Shown: one piece after another, positions 10,711 to 23,559 of the stretch
Position numbering within the stretch: position 1 is the stretch's first letter
How the letters are laid out: each line of letters starts with the position of its first letter
Assembly: GCA_023525715.1 (NCBI GenBank)
Contig: CM042015.1
Location: 84,155,250 to 84,219,249 of the forward strand
Direction of reading: 5' to 3'
Source of the DNA: Cichorium intybus
Lineage: Eukaryota > Streptophyta > Magnoliopsida > Asterales > Asteraceae
DNA: 64,000 nt
Notes under the pieces: model-generated
What the model was told of the DNA's origin: nothing
The model's database searches: none
The model's input: only the letters and a program-made list of their open reading frames with translations
Position numbers and translations under genes: made by a program

Positions 10711-11255
10711 TTCAGCGTATAGTTTTCAAGCGGCTATTTGTTTATTTGACAATTAGATTTTGTTCAGTAAATTATTTCACATCGGTTAAGGGCTTAAGGT
10801 TTAGTTCTTAGTTTAACGGTTTTTGGTGTTTCGGTTCACAACTACACACATTCTGCAAAATTATAATTAAAACTACGTTGTAATTTTGGATTAAATGTAA
10901 GGTTTATTTGATTTGTATGTAGTTTATTTAATAGAAACAAATATTTCTATTTGGTTGAAAAAGCTATATTTTTTTATAATTTGCAAAAACTTTCAAAGTA
11001 ATCTTACAAATTTGCATATGTAAATATTACAAATGGCGATTCAGATGTGTTATCATATTTTGTAAAAAAGAAAGACAATTAATTTTTCATAAATGAAAGG
11101 TAAAATTATTGAGTGGTAAAAATTATTAGGTTTTATTTAATTTTTTTATTTTATTTTATTTCATACTTAAAATCTCGATTTTTACTTGTAATTCTAAAAA
11201 ACAAAGCATGTATGACTAATTAAACAATCACCTTTTTATAATATTAAGATAGACC

Positions 11256-11483
11256 AAATAAAAAGGTGACATTAGTAAAAAGAGGGGACCGAGTGCACCT
11301 TTATTTGTCTTCTCAATGCCTTTTTGAAAACTTGAACATTACATTATAATAATAGCTACTGTGACTGTTATTAAATACGAAATAAAAAGGTGACATTAGT
11401 AAATAGAGGGGACCGAGTGAATCTTTATTTGTCTTCTCAATGCCTTTTTGAAAACTAAAACATTACATTATAATAAAAGCTAC
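11256..11483. repeat. Tandem duplication, 124-bp period
   Basis: The block starting AAATAAAAAGGTGACATTAG at 11256 recurs at 11380 and is nearly identical through GCTAC at 11479-11483. Two copies, the second shortened. Confidence 0.9.
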
Positions 11484-11724
11484 GTGGTGCCAGGAAACAA
11501 AGGAGATAGGTGGTGATAAAGTTGAAAAGATTAATTAAAATTGAAAAAAATAATTATAAATTCACAGAAAAAATAATTTACTATCTTTTCGTAATAAAAT
11601 ATCTAACTGCTACTAATAAGTAAATAATTTTTAGGAGTACCATCACTTGGAATAAAACTCAAACTAACATATATACCCACACTATTTAACCCTTACCCTA
11701 AAATCAGATTTCCTGTTAGCCGCC

Positions 11725-12042
11725 ATGTATTCTCTTCCCGACATTTCCACTTCGCCGGTTCCATCGATGCTCCGCTTCTCTGCCAATAATTACTCCATCT
11801 TTCCGGCGCCTCCCCTCCGATCAGGCGTTGCCTCCGACCACCCATCCACTACAAGACCCACCAGAAGGTATTTAATCATCACCACCGGCTCTCCCCTTAC
11901 AGGCGACTCCTTCCACCGCGTCCCATCTCCGATCTCACGGTGGAGTGCAGAACTCGAAGCCAACATACCTTCCACCATGGCCGCCATCCTCAGCCACCAC
12001 AGTTCATCACTTCCACCCCACCAACACCTTTACTACCTGTGA
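11725..12042 (+). other. GC-richer, gene-like stretch inside the Helitron, product unknown
   Basis: A Met-initiated frame of 105 codons, Ser/Pro rich (MYSLPDISTSPVPSM), stands out from the AT-rich surroundings. It is followed by CT-rich, exon-like sequence to about 12500. I do not recognise a protein family. A donor-like AAG|GTATTT occurs at about 11866. It may be the 5' part of another captured gene on the opposite strand, or chance. Confidence 0.25.
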
Positions 12043-13187
12043 CAGCCGCCTTACCAACACATCAGTACATCTGCACCAACATATCTGCAGCACCATCCTC
12101 CTCTCTCTGTACCTCTCTTTCTCTCTCTAAAATACTATGTCAACACTACTAAACGGCATCACCAACTGGACATCGGACCATCATCGCTTCCCCTCACCGC
12201 CATAGCTCTTCTAGCACCACCGTGGAGGACTTCCCTTCGTCTCTTTTGCTCAAGACAATTTGACCCGCTTTTGTGTCATTTAAGAACAACCGAAGTACAC
12301 CACAAAATGAAACACGGTCAGGTTTTCATTTTTCTATTTCTGTATCATGATTTTTCTCAGATCTGGAACCACTATAAGATCTTCGATCTAGATCCAGAAC
12401 CGAAAATAGTGAGTAAAACAGAACCAAGGCTTAGCTGTCCCCTACTCCATACCAGCTACTATTTATTTGGATGAATTTGGGTTGAGAATTTGTATAAACA
12501 TGGGAGCAGCAACTCACCTGCACCAAAAAAGACGAAGGGAACAATTCTTGAATCAGATAATGGTAAGAACATGATTTTGATTTTCCTTTTTGTTTTAGTT
12601 ATGGTTCTGATTTTGGTTTTCTGATTATGATTTTCGATTTCTTTTAGGTCTCGGATGCTTCTGTCAGATTCTGGTCATGAGGGTCTGATTAGGATTTTGG
12701 ATTCTTTTTAGATCTGGTACTCGGTATATTTAATTTTCCTTAACACGTTTACGATTTTGGATTCTTTGTTTGCTGTTTCTTTATTTTAATTTTTGTTTTA
12801 TATTTGCATCACGTATGATAGCAGAATTAAAATTCTCAAATTGCATTGGTTTTTATCCCCTTTGGTTGATCTGAAAGTGGATTACAAAGTAATTCTGGTA
12901 TACGTGTGTCTAATTTTGTTATATCTGGTATATAATGTTAGTAGTATTACCCATTTGCAGCAGGACATAAGGACATCGGTATCTAAAATTTGTTAGATTT
13001 GCTTACTGTAGACCTTTAGTTATCTGTAAATTATTAGACTTTAAACATATTTATAGTTTTTGAAGCACAAATGGAGATCAAGAATTCTCAAGTTTATTGC
13101 ACTTGATAATGTTGCATTCAAATATGCCTGCTCCTTTCTGTATGTTCATAAATAGTAAATTTATTGCATAGTAGAATATAAATATTA

Positions 13188-13313
13188 TAAACCAAAACAT
13201 TCATGCATGAGATTGATAACAAAATCAAAATAAATGACAAAATTGTATGCTAAACCAAAACATTCATGCATGAGATTGATAACAAAATCAAAATAAAATG
13301 ATTTATGCTTTTG
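13188..13313. repeat. Tandem duplication, 63-bp period
   Basis: TAAACCAAAACATTCATGCA at 13188 recurs at 13251, with the next about 40 bases (gagattgataacaaaatc...) the same. Confidence 0.92.
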
Positions 13314-13940
13314 GAGTATTACAGGACTGAATTTCATACAAAAAAATGCAAGCTCTGATGTTTCAAATGAAAAACAATGAAGAGATGAAGACAAAGAAAG
13401 CTGGTGACTTTTGGCATACCAGATCTTTTGCAGTTCATCAACATAGAGGGAAAAATCAAATGTATGGGGTAGGTTTCGGAAATGTTTGAATGAAATAATG
13501 GTGGGTGTGGATGTCTTTTATACTCATAATCCTTCCATCTGATTGGTTCTTTTTGGGAAACATGGATCAGTATTAAATGAATGGGTTATATTCGTCTAAA
13601 GAATTTAAAGGTGTCGATTGAATATAAAGGACATATGACAGTTGTCTTTTTAATATTATATGCACATGGGTTACTTTATGACACTGCTTTTTAAATGTCT
13701 CGTTTTTGTGACAGATTTTAATTCAATTTTTAAACAAATACCCTCCAAATTTGAGTATGATGTCAATAGTGATGTCATTGTTTAGAAAAAGCTGTCCATA
13801 TGATCTGTGTGGAACCGTGATGTAGGGTCACAGACGAAAGTTGATGATTTTATGCATTGAACTCTTGTACCAAATTAAGACTTTAAGACATTATGTGCTT
13901 TAACAAACTTGTAATTTATTCCTGCTTTATAATATATCTT

Positions 13941-14082
<142 letters not shown>

Positions 14083-14089
14083 CTAGCTT

Positions 14090-15470
14090 CTATTACTAAT
14101 ATTTTGATTCCAGTTTTTATTGGTTCAAATTTTGTTGGATTTGGGAAAACGTATTTGAGTTGAAGAAATTCATACCCCTCTTCTCTATATGAATAATATT
14201 AGAAACACATAGATATATAAGAAGTGAATGTCAATCAAGAAACCTTACTTAATGACATCATCGACGCAATTCCTCTTTGACAGAACTATAAGAGAATAAA
14301 TGAACAAAGAATTAGAAGTTGTCGATTCTTTTTAGTCAAAATTTTAACATTTCGTTATTAATTTCCTCTTTCTTATCTTTTTACTACAAGAAAGCTCGTG
14401 AAATGAAGGTGGGGCATATGCGGAAAACATGAAATGAAAACAGGGATAACAGACAAGATTGGCTTGAAACTTTGAGATGTCAACATAAATTAATCATTCA
14501 AAATGAATGAAAGTCGTTGAAGATTATATGATTTGAGGTATTACAGTTTAAGTTTGTGTAAGTAGGACTCTTGGTGTTTAATTATCTCATATATAAGTAT
14601 TAAAAATAGTTTCATTGACCCATATAATAGCCATACCTGTGTGGTTTACAGGAGAGTGTGTAGATAGAACATTGTTATCGAGCTTCACAACTACAGTTGA
14701 CATCTATAAAAGGGGCATTTTGGTCAAATAACAATGGTATGATCAAGATTTCAATTTTGGCATACCCAGTTAAGGAAAATGGTTTATCTTGAATTCTTGA
14801 TAGCTAATGGATCATAAAAAATGTGAGATTTTAGGGATGATCACCTGAGCAGAAAGCTTTAAAATCATAATCTGTTGCAAATGCATCACTCACCTCTACA
14901 CTTTTAACTGCATACTTCCAATAATGATATGACTTTTGGCTTTACCATTTCCACCATTCACACTTTTCAGTTTCCTCTAGTTTAGTCACCTAAAACCATT
15001 TGATCAACAAACTGTCAACATATTACAACATTTAAACATTATAACCATATATTGAAGCTATCGAAGTAAATAATCACAATATAATATATGATATGTTCTA
15101 AAATAAAAATTAATAGTTGAGCTCAAATTTGACCTAAAAACTTCCTGCCATCAAGTACATTTACCCAAGTTTCAGACAGATCATCTGGCTCATTTTATTG
15201 TCATATATAGTTAAGCATTCTAACAAATAATAATTAAAAACAATAGTCATTTTTCAATAAATATCTTATCAGAACCAACGTAGTGACATAAGAGCTAATT
15301 TACAGATAAAACTCGCCAGTAGCTTCATTGAGGCCTTTTATCGAACATATGATGTGCATATATCCTTGTTCTACAACTTAAACATGAAGACAACTAAGTG
15401 ATTTAAATCATTAAATCAATCTTTACAAAAAAGGGAATCAAAATAATAAGAAAAAGATCCTGATTTTTTT
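14090..15470. other. AT-rich stretch between captured gene fragments
   Basis: No gene is supported. A minus-strand open piece near 15305-15375 (EQGYMHIICSIKGLNEATGE then stop) follows the SEC1 exon but is not recognised. Confidence 0.4.
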
Positions 15471-15474
15471 TTAC

Positions 15475-15570
15475 TTCCCTAAGAGCAACAATGCGTGGTA
15501 AAACGCTCATGTCATTCTTCAGATGACAAACCAACTCTTTTGGGGTGGGACCACTAAAAAAATAAATGCT
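15475..15570 (-). pseudogene. SEC1/KEULE-like exon fragment, upstream part
   Basis: The exon begins after TTTTTGCAG and ends before GTAAAA. Its 32 codons include FFSGPTPKELVCHLKND and SVLPRIVALRE. Plant SEC1 proteins carry a matching block (FFSSP..ELV..IKKD.SVLPRIGALRE) just before the TDHDKAL region seen at 9049-9177. Order and strand are collinear with the downstream SEC1 exons, but about 6.3 kb of DNA separates them and the short linking exon (MNLEYF-type) was not found. The exon lies 118 bp downstream of a kinesin exon on the same strand, so a transcript could join the two. Confidence 0.72.
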
Positions 15571-15687
15571 CTGCAAAAAGAAGAAGGAAAAAACAAAAAG
15601 AATACGGGAAATAAGTTAAACTAATTTATTGAAGATAACTTGAAGAAAAGTAACAAAGGTGATAATAATATGAAGATGAATTGTAAC

Positions 15688-16106
15688 AGAATCTCTTTGA
15701 GACCTTTGATATTCGGTTGTTGCATGAATAAATCGCCTCCGTCTTCTGATAAATCCATTATCTTTTCCCTTTTTCCTCGCTCTGAATAGATTTCAAACAT
15801 CGAGAGATAAAAAGTCCTTTAGCAATTGAATACGATAAGATTTTGAAATTATCGAAAGGAGATTAAGAAAAAACATACGTAATTCCATAAAAGTATCAAT
15901 ACAATTAAGAACCTTGAACATTTTGATCCATTGCTCTCCTTCTCTGAAAATATCTGACGAAAAGCAAGAGGCACCGGATCTTTAGCACTTCCGAAAACAG
16001 TATGGGTTTTACCAGATCCGCTGGGCCCCATTGCTGCTACTATTTCAGTTTTCCCCTTCAAAAAGTCATCCAGTAATGGATTCACCATTTTCTCGTACAC
16101 TTCACT
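15688..16106 (-). pseudogene. Kinesin motor fragment (KIN-6-like), two exons with the P-loop
   Basis: Exon A, 16106-15913 (after TTTGGCAG), encodes SEVYEKMVNPLLDDFLKGK, then the ATP-binding P-loop GPSGSGKTHTVFG, then PLAFRQIF. Exon B, 15816-15688, continues in frame (codon AGG split across the junction) with TFYLSMFEIYSERG and MQQPNIKGLKEIL. The P-loop form GPSGSGKT and the FEIYSERG block point to the plant KIN-6 type rather than classical kinesin (GQTGSGKT). Switch I, switch II and the rest of the motor are absent, so no working motor can be made. It lies near the 5' end of the proposed Helitron and on its coding strand. Confidence 0.8.
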
Positions 16107-16237
16107 CTGCCAAAAACAAACGATTATCCTTAATCAGTCATCTACAATTTCACACCATTTATCGTTCGAAAAAGTGAAGAAAACCTGAGAGGATTCAGCA
16201 CAGAAGACATGAGAAAACCCTAGAATTTTAGGGGAAA

Positions 16238-16738
16238 TCAGAAACCCACGGTGGCGGATTGCAGTAGGAATGATGAGGAGAGAAGGGACGACGATGGAGG
16301 TGACGGTGTCGGAGATGTATAACGGAGAGAGAGCGATGATGACGGAGAGATCGTCGATTTACGAACTGCAAAAGCGGTGGTGGTGTAAGACAACAACCAC
16401 CAGTCCCAAAACACCGGCGAGGAAGTACATGCAAAGAGCGAAATCCGAGTACCAACACCAATGACGATGCGAACTGCACAGAACCGGAAAACCGCCGAAG
16501 ACGAAAGAGCATGAAGAACAACTAACCGGCAAACGCTAAATCCAGGAGCTGGATACGATTCGACTGACATAAAGAAAGAAGCAAAGAGAGAAAGACAATA
16601 AGCAAAGAGGAAGCAGCAAAAGGGAACACGTGTTGCTGAAGCAAAGAGGATCTGACTCAGGAATCCGAAACAGCACAACCCGCGTGACACAACCCGAAAC
16701 CAAAAAAAACGTACACAACATACCCAAAAATCACGCAT
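16238..16738 (-). other. Long open stretch at the 5' side of the Helitron, product unknown
   Basis: A 166-codon minus-strand frame is rich in Ser, Phe and Cys (VCCVRFFWFRVVSRGLCC). Its composition looks like UTR, promoter or intron read through, and a second overlapping frame is also open. I do not support it as a protein gene. It could be the leader of the captured kinesin gene. Confidence 0.2.
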
Positions 16739-16829
16739 ATTAATTAAGACATAAATATTAATGTTGTAATTTTTTAGAATTTTAGGACCACTTTTTTTTT
16801 TCTGGTTTTTAATAGGATATAGCAGATTA

Positions 16830-18386
16830 GCAGTAGTAATATAGCTCTAGGCCTCTAGCCACTAGTAAACAACGTCAGGAATGGAGCTGATATGACTCAT
16901 ATACATAAATGGGCCAAAGCCCACATCAAACTATCCGCCAATCAATATCACAAAATATCCAAGATGAAAGATCATGTTTTTATACTGCTTGTTTTAAACC
17001 AGATGTTCTACATATCGAAGAAATTTGGTGTCTGAACGATAGATAACTGATAACTTACGGTAGAATTATATTTAGTTATAATATGCTTTAAACTTTGAAA
17101 ACGATTTAAGATTAAAAAAAAGAAAATGATGCGAAATACATTTATAAATTGAAAAATACATTCATATGTTGTGGAATATATCATGAATTGAAAAATACAT
17201 TCATATCTTGCGAAAATATATATCTTTTCTTTATTTTTTCATCTTCTTTTAAAAGGTTTTTTAGGCGAAAACTTTGTTATCCAATAATTTTATTATAGTA
17301 ATAATCTATTTTTATTGAATAAAAAAGTTTTAAAAGCTTTTATGAATAGAACACATGTTGAATAAGTTTTATTGATAAGCTAAAAGTTATATAATACTAT
17401 CTAGTCAACAACTATTGTATGCAGAAGAGATACTATATTATCAATCTGGATTGGACCCAATAAATTTGGTGGAAAAGTATTAGGATAAATTTTGGAATAT
17501 GTAGAACCTTAGTGGTACAAAACTGGATAAGTAAAACTACAAAAACTTAATAAAAAAGTATCATGGTTAACTTTTAAATACGTAGCAGCTTCTGGATAAC
17601 AATCGGAAAAATAAAACTTAAAGGCAATTAGTGGAGAAAGTATGAAGTCTAAATTTGAAATATCTTAGAAGTTAGGGATAGAAATTGTATAGCTTTTAAA
17701 AAACAGACTAAAGTTCAATGCCTAAAATCAAACCCGAGTTTGATGGGTGACGGAAAGACATCCTACCTTTATTATATTTATTTTTGTTTCATAAAAACCA
17801 TTTATACTTTCAAAAAAATTCACATCGACCACTATTCATTTTATTTTATAATTTTTAATGATTAGTTTTATCGAAAGATTATGTAAAAAGTTTCATATCG
17901 ACATTTGAAACAAATATTGGAACTCCATTGCAGTAAAATTGATACATAACATTGCCAACATGTGATTTTGGTTTTCGTAAGTACAGCTCTTCGGTCACGT
18001 TGTGAATGCATAGGGTGTCCAAGTGAATTCACTAAATTTTGGATGCGACAGTGGTAAGAACTATTCCGAGTTGGCGGCATACAACCATGATTTTTATTTG
18101 TTATAGTGGTCACAATGTATTTTTTGGAAAATATGAGTGGGCTTTGAGAATTTTTTTTGAAAGTATGAGTTGTTTTTTAGAACAAAAAAATATATAGTGG
18201 TTAAACCGGATTTTGGCCAAACTACGGTGGTTTTTATGTTATTAGCCCTATAAATATTACCTGAAATGATTAAAAAACTAATAAAATTTTTGTTGTAAAT
18301 TGCTATTATTTAAATAAATTGGTCGTAGAGTATTTTTTTTATAAATGATGGTAATCAAAGGTTTTTTTTATAAAATATGCCTAGTA
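16830..18386. other. AT-rich intergenic DNA
   Basis: No coding or element structure is supported. Short repeats of 'attgaaaaatacattcatat' occur at 17145-17210. Confidence 0.5.
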
Positions 18387-18395
18387 TTTTTAGAA

Positions 18396-18526
18396 GGGAA
18401 GTGATCCGTACACAACAAATTTTCTCCATACACAACAATCCATGATTTAGGGATGTTGTACATTATGTATAAAAAATGTTAAATTGTTGTGTATGGAGAA
18501 AAATTGTTGTGTACGGATCACTTCCC
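18396..18526. mobile_element. Small MULE-type MITE with 9-bp target site duplication
   Basis: The 131-bp element has ends GGGAAGTGATCCGTACACAAC and the complement, about 40 bp long with small gaps. It is flanked by a perfect TTTTTAGAA at 18387-18395 and 18527-18535. A 9-bp duplication with GGG ends is the same pattern as the element at 3337-3790. Confidence 0.88.
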
Positions 18527-18539
18527 TTTTTAGAAGCCT

Positions 18540-20190
18540 TTATTGATATTTAGTTATCATTAATGTAACATCCTTAAAATTGAAATTTTAGGATGTTAGA
18601 ATAATTAAATAAGATGATTTTGAACTCTGAAAATTTTGTTGGAAAAAGTTAAGACCTATGAAGTAACAAATGTCAAAATGGATTCTAATGATTAAATTCT
18701 AGTGAAATTTATGTTTAAGCAAGTTCTATGTATGTTTATTAATGCAAAACTATATGTTTAAAATGATGATTAGGCAAGGAATGTCAAATTATGCTTGAAA
18801 GAATTACTTGTTTCAGTTGGACAAAATGATAAAAACACTTGATAATGAGATTTAACTATTAAGAACAAGTTTAAGACCTTTAGCAAGGTTGTACGTGGTT
18901 TGAATAAAGCTTATAATGTATGTATATTAAGCTTTTAAAAATATATAGAAGCATGTGTTGAAACAAAGGAAATGCAAGACATATTGAATACCCATCTAAA
19001 AAAGCTTTGAAATCCAGACTTCAAGACATCTTTCTATTGTTTTATGATTCTAAAGTGTAGCTAAGATCACACGGATTGCAATTCAAAAAACAATCATTTT
19101 AGACTTAAAATAAAGAATTAATGAGTGTTTGAAGTTGAACTTGGAAGTCCATTGGGGTTTATGTAGTATGCTTTGGGTATAATGGTCAAAATTGATGTGG
19201 AAACTGGAAAGGAGCCTCCTGTTATATACTCAATCACGATGAGTAAAAGAAAATTACAAAGGATATGCTTTTAGAATACTTTCACCTCACACAACCCCCG
19301 TGACTTTGTTCATGCTCATCTACAGACCACATAAGTGGAGAAATGGACTACCTTTTTTTTTCTCTTTTATGCATTGATGACTAGTACATTTCATGCATTT
19401 CTTCGCAAGCATGTCTAGAACGTGTGTGTGTGTATGTGTATTTGCATTCCATGATTTGATTTGTGTGTGTTTAACTGCAAATTTGATTTAGGTGACATCC
19501 CATATAATCACTCCTAAAATACTCGCACCTACATCTTAGCCATGATTATATGGTACTACAGTAAAGGATAAGACAACACATTGAAAACAGAAGGTGATGT
19601 TTACCGCCATTTAGACATGGAAAACTTTTGACAAAAACTAGTGTTAGAATAACATCATGATTGTATTAAGACATCTTGACATATCAAAGATCTTGTATAG
19701 AATTTGTTATGAATGGTTATCCATTATCACATTCTATTTTGACTATAAGTACAACTCCAAAGGTATCGCTAAGGTGGAACTAGCATTCATAAACGTCCCT
19801 TTATACATTTACATTATTCTTCAAATACTAATTGGGGTGTTAGAGTATATTTCAGGGACAAACAGTTTGTAGGATATAGTCTAACATCTTATTTTGAGTA
19901 TAGGTATTTTTGACAGTAGTAGGCAACCATGAATCAAAATTTTCTTCCTCCTAAGAACCCATTATCATCATTTGGGTGCCATCCATCGGACAAGACACAA
20001 AAGTAACATTCATGGAAAGAATTGATTCATTGCTTAGTACAATATTATCAATGTGAAATTTTGAGAAATGAGCCACTCCTAGAGTGACAAAACCTTAAAA
20101 ACTCTAAAAAGGCTCTCGTTCCTCAAAATTCCCATGAAACGGAAGAATATGAGTCTTATAAGGATTTCCAAATGTATAAGGACATGATTA
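18540..20190. other. AT-rich intergenic DNA, no gene seen
   Basis: Only short open frames without recognisable motifs are present. The start of a retroelement-like region is somewhere before 20200. Confidence 0.45.
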
Positions 20191-20405
20191 TAGAAATATC
20201 ACACATTGGCTCAACAGCTAAAGCGTCCAGAATGCAGTAGGCATATTAAAATCTTGAACAAGATGATACAAGAAAACTATGGAAGGAAGAGGCATCCTTA
20301 TTTTGAAAAACCTAGGACAAGACCTTCCAAAGGGGACGGGGTCCTGAAGATGTTACATTCTAACTCAACATTCATAAAAGACATCAATATTATACCCCTC
20401 TAAAT

Positions 20406-20525
20406 ATAAAGATCCCAAGGATCAAGCCCTATGATGGAACTATAAACTCAGAGGACCGCATTACCAAACTTTTTTCAATCATCAAATTGAACTATTTGAA
20501 AGTACTTAATGCTTCAAACTTCCCG
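20406..20525 (+). pseudogene. Possible Ty3-gypsy gag fragment
   Basis: One frame reads IKPYDGTINSEDRITKLFS, resembling the conserved 'YDGT.DPEDH' start of plant retrotransposon gag domains (Ty3-gypsy type). It ends at a stop after about 40 codons, next to the minus-strand copia relic. Confidence 0.4.
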
Positions 20526-20529
20526 AATA

Positions 20530-21843
20530 ACATGTAAATCCACATCGACCGATTTAAATCATCTACTAAAAGAAGAAAATACTTGTTTCCTCTAATAGAG
20601 GTGGGTGTAATAGGACCACACAAACAAGTGTAGCGGTTTTTTAGCCTGAAAAACTACTTGATTTGGGAAAGAAATTTTGGTTTGTTCAGTAAGAACACAA
20701 CCGTCACACACTTAGTTTGGGTATTCAATCTTTGGGACTATGGTTGGCATTTTCTTTTTCGACAACTTCTTTAAGACATGAAAGTTAACATGGCTAAGTC
20801 TAGATCGCCATATCCTAGTTAGTTATTCTTTTGCTACTAAAAGACAAGTTGGTATATCAGTCCTTGAAAGAGTTCTATAACCGGTTTGGAGATTGTTGAA
20901 CTTTCAAAAGTGGAGTTTTATTTCCATCAAACAATGATAAAATCGACCCATCCATGATAATCCGACTCCATTCTTCTGTCATTTTCCATATTTACTAATA
21001 TTATTTTTAAGACATGGAATGAAATATACCTCATTAAGGAGTCTTTGGTCATTATTTTTACGATCGAATAAAATCGAAACTTTTCCAAAATAGCGACCGC
21101 CAAATGTCATGTGACTGGTAAGATTTCCATCTAACTCATTGAGTAGTCTCTGATCATATGGTTTCTAAAATCATTGTCAATATACCATACATTGTATTAT
21201 ACTCGACTTTCTCCCGATGCAAGAAAAATAACACAAATATTCTCTTTTAGAGACACCTTGTCGAGCGTGTATTCTTGTGGCATTGTCATCATCAAAACGA
21301 TCTATTCTTTATTGAAGGTTCGCCTCCTCAGAACGATTATTGCTTGGGAACTTCGATGCATAATGACAAAATCTTTCACAAGTAAAATATTATATTTTAC
21401 TCCTATCTTTGTGGGGAGGGTTATGGACATTTCGATTTGCATTAAAGTCCCAGCTACATCCTCAACTATGTATGTGACATCGCCCTTGTCTTGGTCTTAG
21501 TCACCATATCCTCCTCTTCCCCTTAAACCATTTGACAAGCTTCCTTCGTCGGTTTGCTTTGGATTGATATGCCCACTCGGCATGTGTAAGCAATAGAGAA
21601 GGTCCTCCTTCTGGTTCTTCATAACCTCATGGTTTCTCTTTATAGATATCGAGACGACCCGTAACCTCTTCTAGCATCATGTTTTTCAACTCCCCAAATT
21701 GATCGAAGAATGTCAAAATTTACGCATATTGTATTGGGACAGCTTGAAGAAACTTCTTATCGTAATCTCCTCGATCTTTTCACCTCGAGATTGAATACCA
21801 CATTATAGTATTCAGTCTCATGGAAAAATCATCTACCTTTCAC
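20530..21843 (-). pseudogene. Old Ty1-copia relic, gag to integrase (lower part of a split element)
   Basis: Minus-strand translations, with many stops and frameshifts, give in order: gag-like FFHETEYYNVVFNLE (about 21790); a protease-to-integrase spacer with KNNDQRLLNEVYFIPCLKNN (about 21000); then the GAG-pre-integrase/zinc part VNFHVLKKLSKKKM, VCDGC and ISFPNQ (about 20650-20800). This is the usual copia order. The upstream gag continues on the other side of the inserted LTR element, at 31852-32130. It is the oldest layer of the nest. Confidence 0.7.
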
Positions 21844-21848
21844 ATTCC

Positions 21849-22253
21849 TGTTGGGAAAATGGCCTCAATAATCCCTACAAACCTCCCAAAGATAATAACA
21901 GAAAAATAAACTAAACACAAGAATATACGTGGAAAACTCCAATACCGGAGAAAAACCACGGGCCTCCAGAGAGAAAGATTCACTATATGATAAATTGTTA
22001 CAATCACATAGACTAATCTCTCAAGCCACCCCCCAAATTACACCCACACTCTCAAAGTTTTAACTAATACTTTCACCACTCTAAAATAAGAGAAAGAAAG
22101 AAATAACCAAACACTTATAGTGTATTGTTGGTTGGGGGTGCTTTGAAACCAAAGCCTTGGTCCTTATTTATAATCTTGGAGACCTCCCAAGCTTTCATCC
22201 TTCTAGAAATGTGGGATGGGAGCTCTTCTTTCATTTAGCCAAAAAAACTAACA
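21849..22253 (-). repeat. 3' LTR of the outer element
   Basis: 405 bp, running from TGTTGGG (plus-strand left end) to CTAACA. It matches 31441-31846 almost base for base. Confidence 0.95.
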
Positions 22254-22601
22254 AATCTCCACCTTGGATAAATGAAAGAAAACCGCAACCACATAAAGGA
22301 ACATCATCTTCATCGACGATCATAATTCTAAAGGCATAGAATTATCATACTCCACCATAAGAAAGTATCACCACTTAGAATAAACCATCCTAAGAATTTC
22401 ACCTCGACACATGTTGAAAAACCTGCTGAAAATTTTATGGTGCAACTTCCACTTGGCATACCCGGAAGTTCATCAGCCATCAACATAACTTCACCACATA
22501 TCTTGCATTTATGCCAATCCAATGCCCATGTGCAGTTCCCCTGCTAACAGAAACACATCCCTTTTCATGGTATCACGGGCATACCATAGGGATGACACAA
22601 C

Positions 22602-22847
22602 TCAAAAGAATTCATCGTCGTCAGTAGCGACGGAGATACTGTTAGCTGTATCGGAGCCTTTTGTCGAACTCGCTGCTCCACCTGGACAATTTCTCTTGAC
22701 ATGCCCAGACTCTCCACACTTCCAGCATACCGGAATCTTCTGGGAGTGTTTCTTCTTCTCGTTCCTGCATACCATAGCCATTCCTTCTAACGAAGCATAA
22801 TTGCTACTTTCCAGTCGTTTCTCCTCAGACAAGAGTTTACCAGTAAC
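22602..22847 (-). CDS. gag of the outer element, C-terminal part with zinc knuckle
   Basis: This holds the last 80 or so codons of the gag interrupted by the inner element. It contains KLLSEEKRLE and a CX2CX4HX4C nucleic-acid-binding knuckle (CWKCGESGHVKRNC), and ends in an acidic DDDEFF. The reading frame is the same as in the N-terminal part at 30472-31031 once the 5-bp duplication GTAAC is counted once. The total is about 266 residues with no internal stop, so gag appears to have been intact when the inner element landed. Confidence 0.88.
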   Translation of the reverse strand, partial: VTGKLLSEEKRLESSNYASLEGMAMVCRNEKKKHSQKIPVCWKCGESGHVKRNCPGGAASSTKGSDTANSISVATDDDEFF

Positions 22848-23545
22848 TGTTGGATTAGGTGTCTAAGCCATGACTAATAATTAGTATTTACCTAATTAAT
22901 AGTAGCACAGTCCATTTGGGTTTCCCTCATGGCTGGAGGATTGGTGGAAAGTTAAGTAGAGAGAAAGGGTTGATTTATTATATGACTAATAAATCAAGAT
23001 ATTGTTTGTTAATATATTATGGAGATAATATATTAATTAGAAATAATATTATTTGATTAATAATTAATCAGAAATTAATTGGATTAATTTCTGTGACATT
23101 AATTGGATTAATCAGGAGGTCAGGGATTAAAGTCGTACAAATTCAATAGTTGAATTGCGGCGCGCGGCGCGCAAACGTCTTGGCCGCGGCGCGCGTACAG
23201 ATAATCCGAAAAATGGGCTGCGGCTAGGGTTTTAACTTTGCCACTTGGTTCCCTATAAATAGGGAACCGTAGACCTCATTATCAGTCGCTCATTCTATTA
23301 TTTTCTCTCTGGAATTTCGATCCATAATCCTCTCGGCTTGGGTGTGATCTCATTTGAGGCAGGATATTTTTGCTGCTCAGCTTCCAAAAAATTCTAAAAG
23401 GTTGGTTTTTCTAATTTTATTCTTTTAGTTAATTTTCTTATGGCCTCTAGGTTTTGTTATATGTTCAATTAGAAGAAAACATAGATCCTTATTGGTTGCA
23501 TGTGAACTTAGGTTATTTAGTTCATGGTTTGCAGAAAACCTTTCA
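22848..23545 (+). repeat. 5' LTR of the inner copia element
   Basis: 698 bp with a TATA box (CTATAAATAGG at 23253-23263) and a GC-rich palindromic block of GCGCGC units near 23157-23200, unusual in this AT-rich window. Confidence 0.95.
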
Positions 23546-23546
23546 G

Positions 23547-23559
23547 TTGTATCAGAGCC
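23547..23559 (+). other. Primer binding site of the inner copia element
   Basis: TTGTATCAGAGCC, one base off the canonical TGGTATCAGAGC complement of initiator tRNA-Met. Confidence 0.8.

Noticed and set aside
15849..16106. A functional kinesin gene
   Set aside because: Only two exons of the motor are present, and the switch motifs, the rest of the motor, neck and tail are missing.
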